DNA of 64,000 nucleotides, from NCBI GenBank assembly GCA_902773055.1, contig CACYCZ010000016.1, positions 1 to 64,000 on the forward strand, written 5' to 3'. Each line of letters opens with the position of its first letter. The first letter of the stretch is position 1. A program made the translations under genes and the position numbers. This stretch comes from an uncultured Bacteroidales bacterium. GTDB lineage: Bacteria > Bacteroidota > Bacteroidia > Bacteroidales > Bacteroidaceae. Of this stretch, positions 8,363-15,745 are shown piece after piece. The notes below the pieces were generated by a model. That model worked only from the letters and a program-made list of their open reading frames with translations, made no database searches and was not told the origin of the DNA.

Positions 8363-9175
8363 ATGCCTCAATACGAGCTACGCCCCCTTCAGCTGAGGAT
8401 ATTGCGCAATCTTCTTGCTCTGGACAACGTATGCAGAGAACATGGGCTACGCTATTATATCATCGCCGGAACCATGCTCGGTGCCGTCCGTCACAAAGGG
8501 TTTATTCCATGGGATGACGACCTTGACGTTGGCATGCCACGCCCCGACTATGACCGGTTGATGGCCAATGCACACAAATGGCTCCCCTCTCCCTATGAAC
8601 TGGTAGCCTATGAAACGGACGAGCACTACCCCTTGCCTTTCGGCAAGATACAGGATGCTGACACGACACTCATTGAACGTATGCATCTCAAATATCTGGG
8701 CGGCGTCTACATTGATGTATTCCCTCTCGATGGCATAAGCAGCAACCCTCTTATGCAGCGCTTACATTTCATGCGCTATTTCTATTACAAGAAGATCATC
8801 TATTTTCTCTGCCGTGACCCTTACCGCCACGGGCATGGTCCTTCATCATGGATACCCCTGCTTTGTCGCCGTTTCTACACCCTTGCCGGCGTACAGAAAA
8901 AGATGCAGACACTGCAGAAACAGTATGACTACGCCACCTCAGAGTATATTGCAGACCATGACTTCGGCCTCCACAGTATCATGCCGGCCGACATCTACGG
9001 AACACCCACCGAAATAGATTTTGAAGGACACCGCGTCATGGGGGTTTCACACCCTGATACTTATCTCAGACATATCTACGGCAACTACATGTCGCTCCCT
9101 CCCGTTTCCAAACGCCACCAGCACAGTTTTCATTTCTTAGACCTGAAGACGCCTTACAGAAACTATAAACCGTGA
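8363..9175 (+). CDS. licD: LicD-family phosphotransferase, probable AEP transfer to a surface glycan
   Basis: The protein of 270 residues has the LicD/fukutin core: YYIIAGTMLGAVRHKG followed by FIPWDDDLDVGMPR (acidic metal-binding cluster near residues 51-55), then DVFPLDG. Family members move phosphocholine, or other phospho-groups, from a CDP/CMP donor to a glycan hydroxyl. Here the donor would be the product of the cytidylyltransferase 1.1 kb upstream, probably CMP-AEP. It is tightly packed in the operon (3 bp and 7 bp gaps). The glycan acceptor is unknown; LPS core is suggested by the GT9 and acyltransferase genes at the head of the operon. Confidence 0.85.
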   Translation: MPQYELRPLQLRILRNLLALDNVCREHGLRYYIIAGTMLGAVRHKGFIPWDDDLDVGMPRPDYDRLMANAHKWLPSPYELVAYETDEHYPLPFGKIQDADTTLIERMHLKYLGGVYIDVFPLDGISSNPLMQRLHFMRYFYYKKIIYFLCRDPYRHGHGPSSWIPLLCRRFYTLAGVQKKMQTLQKQYDYATSEYIADHDFGLHSIMPADIYGTPTEIDFEGHRVMGVSHPDTYLRHIYGNYMSLPPVSKRHQHSFHFLDLKTPYRNYKP

Positions 9176-9182
9176 CGGCATC

Positions 9183-9737
9183 ATGCTTCTGACTGAAAGT
9201 TCCATAACTGCAACCCACGACAAACAGGTACGCCGACTTTATCAGGCCGCGTTTCCTCCTGAGGAACAAATACCCTGGGATGATCTCATGCAGCTGACTG
9301 TCAATATGCCACTGGATTTTACTGTCTATTATGAAAACGAAAGCATGATAGGTTTTACCATTGTCTATCCACGCCATACGATACAGAAACCCTGTTTCAA
9401 CTGGTTCTGGTATTTTGCCGTCAGGGAGAAACTGCGTGGACAGGGTTATGGGCAACAGATACTTTCCCGCCTGATAGCCAAATACAAGGACTGTTCCAAC
9501 ATATTGGACATGGAATCGCCCCTGCAAAACTGCAACAATTCAGAACAGCGTCGCCGACGCCATGCTTTCTACCTGCGCAATGGTTTCCGCGATACAGGCG
9601 TGGGGCGCTCCTTCAAGGGCATTGACTATACCATCATGATGAACGGCGAGGGCACCTTTACGATGCAGGACTATGATGACATACTTCAGGAACTGCATAG
9701 TTTTTGGTCATCGATGCCCAATCCAACTAAAGAATAA
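9183..9737 (+). CDS. GNAT-family N-acetyltransferase
   Basis: The protein of 184 residues contains the GNAT acetyl-CoA loop REKLRGQGYG (residues 81-90) and a later HAFYLRNGF block typical of small-molecule or amino-group acetyltransferases. It is the last gene of the surface operon and is followed by a terminator. Acetylation of the amino group of AEP, or of another amine on the surface glycan, would fit the neighbours but is inference; acetylation of an unrelated small molecule cannot be excluded. Confidence 0.75.
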   Translation: MLLTESSITATHDKQVRRLYQAAFPPEEQIPWDDLMQLTVNMPLDFTVYYENESMIGFTIVYPRHTIQKPCFNWFWYFAVREKLRGQGYGQQILSRLIAKYKDCSNILDMESPLQNCNNSEQRRRRHAFYLRNGFRDTGVGRSFKGIDYTIMMNGEGTFTMQDYDDILQELHSFWSSMPNPTKE

Positions 9738-9767
9738 CAGGCAGGCTTGAAAGAACAGTCCTGCCTG
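9738..9767 (+). terminator. hairpin ending the surface operon
   Basis: CAGGCAGG at 9738-9745 pairs with CCTGCCTG at 9760-9767 and overlaps the end of the GNAT stop region. An A-rich rather than T-rich run follows, so termination may be only partial. Confidence 0.55.
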
Positions 9768-9792
9768 CCGGAAAAACAAAAAACATATAAAA

Positions 9793-9829
9793 ATCCCCTA
9801 CACCGTCCTCACGGATAGATGTAGGGGAT
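9793..9829 (-). terminator. intrinsic terminator of hsp20
   Basis: ATCCCCTACA at 9793-9802 pairs with TGTAGGGGAT at 9820-9829. On the minus strand the stem is followed by a U-run (TTTTTATA), as expected for the hsp20 gene that ends at 9884. Confidence 0.8.
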
Positions 9830-9883
9830 AAATGAATTAATCAAAAACTATAATTATGAAAAGTATCTATTCTCCTTTGAGAT

Positions 9884-10303
9884 TTATGCAATCACGATAC
9901 TGCGATTTTTCTGGCGCTCTACGACCTCTTCCTTTTTGGGAAGGGTAATCGTAAGGATTCCGTCCTCCATTCTGGCCGTTATCTTCTCCACCATCACATC
10001 ATCGGGCAAGACAAATGCCTGTTTGTAACTTGAGTAGTTGAATTCACGACGCAGATAATGGAAAGTTTCCTTGTTTGCCTCCACATTCTTCTCCATGGCG
10101 ATAACGAGCTGTTCGTCCTGGGTTGAAATATGGAAATCCTTCTTCTGCATACCGGGAGCAGCGACCTCAATCATATAGTTTTTCTCGTTTTCTATTACAT
10201 TGACAGCCGGAGCTGTGGTACTGCTGTTAACCAGCCATTTGTTGTCCAACAATTCATTAAACATTTCCGGTAACCAACTTTGTGTTCTAACTATAGGTCT
10301 CAT
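9884..10303 (-). CDS. hsp20: small heat-shock protein, Hsp20/alpha-crystallin family
   Basis: The protein of 139 residues is a holdase chaperone. The alpha-crystallin domain runs from about residue 34 to 130 and includes VIENEKNYMIEVAAPGMQKKDF, the dimer loop region with EFNYSSYKQAFVLPDDV and the conserved GILTITLPKKEE block. The C-terminal NRSIVIA supplies an I-x-I/V-type oligomer motif. It is a single-gene unit with its own terminator. A good AGGAGG site precedes the start, unusual for this phylum, and suggests strong translation after heat stress. Confidence 0.95.
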   Translation of the reverse strand: MRPIVRTQSWLPEMFNELLDNKWLVNSSTTAPAVNVIENEKNYMIEVAAPGMQKKDFHISTQDEQLVIAMEKNVEANKETFHYLRREFNYSSYKQAFVLPDDVMVEKITARMEDGILTITLPKKEEVVERQKNRSIVIA

Positions 10304-10310
10304 AATAAAT

Positions 10311-10316
10311 CCTCCT
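10311..10316 (-). promoter_or_regulatory. strong Shine-Dalgarno site of hsp20
   Basis: AGGAGG lies 7 nt before the hsp20 ATG on the minus strand. Most starts in this window lack such a site and have A/T-rich leaders, so this one stands out. Confidence 0.7.
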
Positions 10317-10405
10317 GTTTTATTAATTTTATTTTTCTACATTATTAATTTATTGTTCCGCCGCTCCGTCTTTTTACTTCTTCGCGGTTTCACTCTATAA
10401 AAAGA

Positions 10406-10440
10406 CAATCCCCGTGCCAACTGTTTTGGCATGGGGATTG
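10406..10440 (-). terminator. intrinsic terminator of the C10 protease-dipeptidase operon
   Basis: A 15-bp stem (10406-10420 with 10426-10440, one G-T pair) around a 5-nt loop is followed on the minus strand by GTCTTTTT. It lies between the dipeptidase stop at 10509 and the hsp20 start. Confidence 0.85.
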
Positions 10441-10508
10441 CTTTATCGGCTCAGGCCAAAATGACCGAAACGCCGGACGAAATTGCCTGTTTTCGTGTCA
10501 AATCATTC

Positions 10509-11195
10509 CTATCGTATAACCTTATAGTATTTTTTTGCCGTTGCCCGGCTGACAAGGTTAAAGTGCCACCATTCGGTGGGCAGGCAGCGGAATCCGGCTC
10601 CCTCCATAACCCTGCGCAGCAGTCTGCGATTGCCCAAAGCAACCTTTGTCAATCTGCCTTCTGCCAGGAAACGGGGTTCGTCAGTGACATGGGCGAGTTC
10701 TCCCAAATGATCGACCTTCGTACCCATTGTAATGGTGTCGCCCTTCTCGTTGCAGACAGAAACATCTACTGCCAGCCCATAGTTGTGCAACCCGCCGCCA
10801 TGGGCGGGATTGCTGACATATATATTCTTTGACGTATTTTTCACAGTGTTCCACATGATTTGCTGCACACTCATGGGGCGTGTCGCATCAAAGACGACGA
10901 GACTCCATCCGGGATGCTCTTTTCTCAGCAGTCTCTGCGCCTCAGCAAGGGCCTTTGCTGCCTTAGGATGCAGATAGGCATGGTGCAAGTCGGTATACAG
11001 CACCTTACCGGTAAAGTTATCGGGGCGCGAATACATCAGACTTACCCTGATGGTACTGTCCAACGCCTGGACATCTACCAGTCCTTGCGCTTTCATGGAC
11101 TGTTCAGTACGCGTCAGCCTTGCACACCCTTCCTGGGGAACTGCTCCAAGGAGCAGAAAGGCAATCAACAGGACAGCAAGAAAGCGGCTTGTCAT
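10509..11195 (-). CDS. ddpX: exported D-Ala-D-Ala dipeptidase, VanX/DdpX (peptidase M15D) type
   Basis: The protein of 228 residues has an N-terminal signal peptide and the M15D zinc-peptidase pattern: Arg106 in FDATRP, zinc ligands His137 and Asp144 in HNYGLAVDV, then Glu208 and the third ligand His211 in EWWHF. It should cleave D-alanyl-D-alanine in the periplasm, probably for peptidoglycan turnover or nutrient use rather than vancomycin resistance, since no VanHA genes are near. The start ATG overlaps the stop of the C10 protease gene (ATGA), so the two are co-translated. A strong terminator follows. Confidence 0.9.
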   Translation of the reverse strand: MTSRFLAVLLIAFLLLGAVPQEGCARLTRTEQSMKAQGLVDVQALDSTIRVSLMYSRPDNFTGKVLYTDLHHAYLHPKAAKALAEAQRLLRKEHPGWSLVVFDATRPMSVQQIMWNTVKNTSKNIYVSNPAHGGGLHNYGLAVDVSVCNEKGDTITMGTKVDHLGELAHVTDEPRFLAEGRLTKVALGNRRLLRRVMEGAGFRCLPTEWWHFNLVSRATAKKYYKVIR

Positions 11196-14100
11196 CTGAC
11201 AAGCACTTTCTTACCATTTATAATATATACACCACCCTTCACAGGTGTTGCCACCTTGACACCATCCAGTGTATAGGATGCTCCGTCGCCACTGCCGTCT
11301 TGGGGAGCAGCAATCTGTTTGATGCCTGTTCCCAATTCTCCTACGATACGTGCGCTATATGCACTCCATTGGGTCTTGTATGCTTCTACCACTTCCATGG
11401 GTACATATATCGGGCAGTTATTGGTTTCATCAAACGCCTTGGCACCGAGGCTGGCCGGTGTCGTGCCATGCAGCCTGATATACTCCATTGACGAGCAGTC
11501 TTTGAACGCACTGCCTCCGATGCTGGTTACGGTGGCCGGCATTTCCACGGTCTTCAGCGAAGTACATCCTTGGAATGTATAGTTCAGAATCCTCACCCAT
11601 GTTGACGGAATAACGACATGTTCCAGTGCCACGCAGTAACGGAAAGCATATATACCCACCGATGTCAGTCCCTCAGGCAGGATTATCTCCTTCAGCGACT
11701 TGTTGTCATAGAAGGCACGTGCCGCAATGGATGTCACTCCCTTTGGCAGTGTGAGCGATTTTATTCCGCAATCCGTAAAGGTATATCCGCCAATTGTCTC
11801 AATGCTGTCGGGCAGGTTCAATGTTTCCAATGCCGAACAGCCATTGAAAGTATAATCCTTCACCGCTCCCTTGAATCCTATAGGATAAACCACGCTTGTC
11901 AATGCTGTACACCCATTGAAGACATGTGCACCGACACTTGTGATATGGTTGGACATCACGACAGAGGTTACATTTGTACACCCCATAAAGGCCGAGTCGC
12001 CTATTGCTGTCACTTCGTATCTTACACCTTGATATTCCACCGTATCCGGAATAACAATGTCGCCGTAATATTTCTGGGCATTAGCCGGCGTACTCAGCGA
12101 GAAGCGGCGCACCTTGGCCACCTTATTCTCGTTGTCAAATACATAGCGTAGCATACCCGGCATTGCCGTAGCCGGATTTTCGGCAACGACATGAATAGTA
12201 ATTTCGTGGGCATTGTACACTTCACACTCGGCACCGTCGCTTGGTATGCCGTACATGGTCAGTGTATAGTCGCCCAGCGGCATCGACGTTGGCACGGTAT
12301 AGGTCACCGTCTTTGATGAAGTGAAATAATGGTTGTATGCCAGTCCAGAAGTGGAATAGCAGTTGCCCATATTGTACATCTTCCCTTCACTGTCTTTCAG
12401 CACCATGTTCATCTGTCCCGGGAAGCTTGTCCCACCCAGGTTAATCATTGATTCCACAGTAGCGGTAATCTTGTCGCCTGGCATGATATAGGTTGTGTCT
12501 ACGCTCATTCCACGACAACCCAGGTGATATTCGTTCACACCGTCATCCTTGTGGAAATTCAGTATCATACCGTTGTCATGGGCATAGTTTGACGTGCTGC
12601 CGCCTGTACCGGCCTCCGAGGGCTTCAGCATGGTCACGAGGAAGTAGCCGTTGCTGGAACCGCCCCATCCCCAGTTGACATGGTAATAGGGCACGCCGTT
12701 GGTATATTTCAGGCCGTCGAGCACAAAGGCATGTCCGCCACCATTGTCGTTGGCGCCGCGGTATATCACGGGCCTTGCCGCCAGCAGTTCTTTCTGCAGA
12801 CACTTGTGCCAGCCATCTGTATTCAGATAGTTCTGAGATATGTAGAGGGCATCCTTATCATAGTTAAAATATGTACTGCCGGCCGATACTATCGATGAGG
12901 TACTGGCCGAACTCGACGAGCTGTACTGCATCTTTACTGATGCGCCGCACGCAGCCATCAGTTCAGCTACGGCGTCAGCCGCAGTGTCAGTATACTCGCA
13001 TACAAATTCCTTTCCGTCAATATAGTAGCGGTCACCCTTCTTCACTACAGGGATATAATTCTCTACATGGGTCCCTGTATCATACCATTGTGCAAAGTCG
13101 GTAGCCTTCCGGATATAGCTCCACTCGTTTGAGCCTTTCTCCTTCGATGCCAGATAGAAGCGGTAGTTGCCGTCGGGAAAGGTTCCCGGCATGGAGAAAG
13201 TAAAGGTCAGCACCCTTGTGTTCTTGCCATAGCGCTCGCTTGGCATGGTCTTGGCCTGGCCAATGGGCTGCAGGAATTTCCCTGCGCTATCAGCCAGCAC
13301 ATACTGCACCGTACCGCTGAAGTTCTCCGCGCTGTTGACAACAACCAGACTGTCTACCTTGATATTGTAACCGGTTGACAGATACTGGCGGTAGAGGGCA
13401 TAGAAATTCATTGAGTCGGCAGCAGTCAGGGTGTCCCCGCCGGCATATTCGGTACCTTTCTTAGAGTAAGACTCCATGATGTTGACCCAGTCGAATTTCA
13501 GTTTTGAGAAGTCATAGCTGACTTCTACAGTGTCCTTGTTTTCCTTTGAAGTGTAGCTCACACTCCCTTTGCACCAGTCTGTGGGCCAGCAGTGATAGCG
13601 CATCACCTGTGCCATGGCTGTAGCCACGCATCCCGTCACTGCCCTTGTCTTCGTGGTGGGCCTTATGGGGCACTTGCCATTGAAGGGTGAGCCTTGATTA
13701 TACTTGATGCCGCCGAGCAGGGGTTCTACCACTACCTCTTCGGTGCTCCGTGGGTAGAACACAGCCTCCTTTGAGGTCGTACCCTTTTCAATGAGGCTCA
13801 ATGCCTCAGCGTAGTCCTGAAGCATGCACATCATGTTTTCGGGGATGTCGTCAGGTACAAAGGTACCCTCATCGGCCACACCCAGGATGTCGGGCATACG
13901 GTCATCGGCACTTACCAGCACGAAGCCTCCACCTTCGGCAGTATCTTCAGCCGGCATGAAGAGATAGAACACCTCATGGGCAGGCGTCACTTCGGGACGC
14001 CCCAGCAGAATCTCTGACGAACGCAGGGTTTTTACCCGGGTCACCATACCACCTTTCAGTGAACGGCCTTTGGCAACCGCCGTCTTACGCATAGCACCTA

Positions 14101-14197
14101 AGGCTATGCCTTCGGCATCACTGAGGGAACGTTGCCGCCCCCATACCGTTGCCGTCACTGCCATGGTGAAGGCAAGCAGGATATAATATCGTTTCAT
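11192..14197 (-). CDS. secreted C10 (streptopain-like) cysteine protease with BspA-type leucine-rich repeats
   Basis: The protein of 1001 residues has a signal peptide (about 1-20), an inhibitory prodomain (to about 160), and a C10 peptidase domain with catalytic Cys190 (TGCVATAMAQVMRYH), His489 (GGGHAFVLDG) and the WGWGG block at 509-513. Between the two catalytic residues lies an extra stretch of about 130 residues (roughly 265-400) that looks like a beta-sandwich and is not part of the usual fold. After a further beta domain, six to seven BspA-type repeats (IGDSAFMGCTNVTSV style) span about 730-940. The tail reads YTLDGVKV...GGVYIINGKKVLVR, similar to Prevotella C-terminal secretion tails. 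Export by type IX secretion is inferred. It is the first gene of a pair with ddpX. Confidence 0.9.
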   Translation of the reverse strand: MKRYYILLAFTMAVTATVWGRQRSLSDAEGIALGAMRKTAVAKGRSLKGGMVTRVKTLRSSEILLGRPEVTPAHEVFYLFMPAEDTAEGGGFVLVSADDRMPDILGVADEGTFVPDDIPENMMCMLQDYAEALSLIEKGTTSKEAVFYPRSTEEVVVEPLLGGIKYNQGSPFNGKCPIRPTTKTRAVTGCVATAMAQVMRYHCWPTDWCKGSVSYTSKENKDTVEVSYDFSKLKFDWVNIMESYSKKGTEYAGGDTLTAADSMNFYALYRQYLSTGYNIKVDSLVVVNSAENFSGTVQYVLADSAGKFLQPIGQAKTMPSERYGKNTRVLTFTFSMPGTFPDGNYRFYLASKEKGSNEWSYIRKATDFAQWYDTGTHVENYIPVVKKGDRYYIDGKEFVCEYTDTAADAVAELMAACGASVKMQYSSSSSASTSSIVSAGSTYFNYDKDALYISQNYLNTDGWHKCLQKELLAARPVIYRGANDNGGGHAFVLDGLKYTNGVPYYHVNWGWGGSSNGYFLVTMLKPSEAGTGGSTSNYAHDNGMILNFHKDDGVNEYHLGCRGMSVDTTYIMPGDKITATVESMINLGGTSFPGQMNMVLKDSEGKMYNMGNCYSTSGLAYNHYFTSSKTVTYTVPTSMPLGDYTLTMYGIPSDGAECEVYNAHEITIHVVAENPATAMPGMLRYVFDNENKVAKVRRFSLSTPANAQKYYGDIVIPDTVEYQGVRYEVTAIGDSAFMGCTNVTSVVMSNHITSVGAHVFNGCTALTSVVYPIGFKGAVKDYTFNGCSALETLNLPDSIETIGGYTFTDCGIKSLTLPKGVTSIAARAFYDNKSLKEIILPEGLTSVGIYAFRYCVALEHVVIPSTWVRILNYTFQGCTSLKTVEMPATVTSIGGSAFKDCSSMEYIRLHGTTPASLGAKAFDETNNCPIYVPMEVVEAYKTQWSAYSARIVGELGTGIKQIAAPQDGSGDGASYTLDGVKVATPVKGGVYIINGKKVLVR

Positions 14198-14345
14198 AGT
14201 CTATTGATATGTATGTTTTCTGTTTTGAATTCCACAAAGTTACAAAAACATTTCACTATCTGACGAAAATATGCGAAAAAAAACATACAATCACCGGTTG
14301 AAACACTTTGAAAAGGTGGGAAGACATGCACCTCAGAGCGCTGTT

Positions 14346-14504
14346 GTTTCACATTTATTGACATCTTTTTCCCCCATTTCTTCCACCCCCTCCAGAAGGG
14401 CCTGTAGAAGGGGCAAAATTGGCAGGCCTGCGCGTTTTCACCAGTAGGCCTGCCAGTTTCAACGCGCAGGCCTGCCAGTGAAAACGCTTTGGGCAGAGAA
14501 AAAA
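14346..14504. repeat. family 2 repeat block, copy 1
   Basis: A block of about 160 bp shared with 42551-42712. It opens with CACATTTATT, continues with TCCAGAAGGG and AGGGGCAAA, then three 22-bp units each centred on AGGCCT (14424, 14446, 14468), and ends with CAGTGAAAACGC and GGGCAGAGAAAAAA. The units can form GCAGGCCTGC palindromes. It lies between the divergent C10 protease and ABC operon. The remaining gene-free sequence (14505-14820) shows no gene. Confidence 0.85.
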
Positions 14505-14820
14505 ATTTCAGAAAAAACACAGTTGGAAACGGCCGCTTTCGGCACTAAAAACAAACAACAACCCATACCAATCAGCAAAATGTTACATTTGCGGGGGCGT
14601 CAAGACTTTAACAGAAAAGCAACATCATATTATATAGCCTCGACAGTTCTTCATACTATAACGGCTGCCCCCCCCGGAAAACCGGCATCCGACTGAGGCC
14701 AATCAGGACGAAAAGCCATAGAGCCTCCGCCCCTGGACAATATATACCAACGAAAAAACTACCCTACAGAATACCACAAGCCAGTTGTATTATTTTTTTT
14801 GAAAAAAAACTGCAAAAAAA

Positions 14821-14853
14821 TTTGGCGGTTTAGTTTTAAATGTCATACCTTTG
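14821..14853 (+). promoter_or_regulatory. promoter of the ABC/GntR operon
   Basis: TTTG at 14821-14824 and TACCTTTG at 14846-14853 are 21 bp apart, matching the Bacteroidales consensus. The next base pairs begin the operator palindrome, so a bound regulator would cover the start site. Confidence 0.8.
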
Positions 14854-14855
14854 CA

Positions 14856-14877
14856 GTGTAATACTATACTATTACAC
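14856..14877. promoter_or_regulatory. palindromic operator, probable site of the GntR/YtrA regulator
   Basis: GTGTAATA, six bases, TATTACAC forms a perfect inverted repeat of 8-bp arms starting 2 bp after the -7 element. The outer GT...AC pattern is that of GntR-family sites. The operon encodes one YtrA-type GntR protein (16526-16888), making autorepression likely. Confidence 0.75.
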
Positions 14878-14905
14878 AATGAAACAACATAAAAACACAA
14901 ATAAT

Positions 14906-15745
14906 ATGATTGACATCAAGAACATTGACTATTCCTACAAAAAAGGGAAAAAGGTTTACACTGATTTTTCCCTGAACATTCCGGCGGGCGGCATCTACGG
15001 GTTGCTCGGACGCAACGGAACAGGCAAGAGCACCTTGCTCTATCTAATCTGCGGTTTGCTGAAACCCCAGAAAGGCTCGTGCCAAATCAACAACATCGAT
15101 GCATCGGAGCGCAACGTCGACATCCTGAAAGACATATTCCTCGTTCCAGAAGAGTTTGAGTTGCCTTCCTGCACTTTGAACACCTACGTCAGAATCAACA
15201 AGCCGTTCTACCCCAACTTCTCTGAGGAGCTTCTGAACCGTTGTCTTGAAGTATTCAGCCTGAGCAGGGACATCCACCTCAAAGCGCTTTCCATGGGCAT
15301 GAAGAAGAAAGTGTTTGTCAGCTTTGCCCTGGCCACACAGACCCGCCTGCTACTGATGGACGAGCCGACCAACGGACTGGACATTCCGTCCAAAAGCCAG
15401 TTTCGCAGAATTCTGTCATGGGTAGCGACTGAGGAACGGACCATCATCATCTCTACCCATCAGGTAAAAGATGTAGAACAACTTTTCGACCATTTTATCA
15501 TTATAGACGAAAACAATCTGTTGGCAGAGGCCAGCACAAACAAGATTACGGAAACATTCCGTTTTGAAATGCGCGATCTGTCTGAAATCAATGAAGATGA
15601 ATTATACAGCCGCCCGACATTCGGAGGAAAAGAAGTCATCTGTCTCAACCCGACAGGCGAAGAAACACCTGTCAATTTGGAACTGCTGTTTACAGCTCTT
15701 ATAGAAAAACCGGAAATATCTAAATATCTGAACAATGAAAAATAG
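14906..15745 (+). CDS. ABC transporter ATP-binding protein (YtrB-like)
   Basis: The protein of 279 residues has Walker A GRNGTGKS, a degenerate signature LSMGMKKK in place of LSGGQ, and Walker B LLLMDEPTNGLD followed by STHQ. It should power the permease encoded next, with which it overlaps by 11 bp. The ATG at 14906 is chosen since MIDIKNIDYSYKKG matches the usual family start; an in-frame ATG at 14879 would add nine residues, and anything before 14853 lies in the promoter. The regulator-linked setting resembles Gram-positive ytr operons that respond to cell-wall stress, but the substrate is unknown. Confidence 0.85.
   Translation: MIDIKNIDYSYKKGKKVYTDFSLNIPAGGIYGLLGRNGTGKSTLLYLICGLLKPQKGSCQINNIDASERNVDILKDIFLVPEEFELPSCTLNTYVRINKPFYPNFSEELLNRCLEVFSLSRDIHLKALSMGMKKKVFVSFALATQTRLLLMDEPTNGLDIPSKSQFRRILSWVATEERTIIISTHQVKDVEQLFDHFIIIDENNLLAEASTNKITETFRFEMRDLSEINEDELYSRPTFGGKEVICLNPTGEETPVNLELLFTALIEKPEISKYLNNEK

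Noticed and set aside
10509-11195. Vancomycin resistance gene (vanX)
   Set aside because: The motifs fit VanX-type dipeptidases, but no vanH, vanA or regulator genes are near and the host is Gram-negative.
14194-14520. 108-codon minus-strand frame upstream of the C10 protease
   Set aside because: It lies over the family 2 repeat, ends within the protease start and has no protein-like composition.
14580-14696. TACATTTG promoter-like element with a short frame, possible small RNA
   Set aside because: There is no -33 partner at the right distance and no terminator; one motif of this size is expected by chance.
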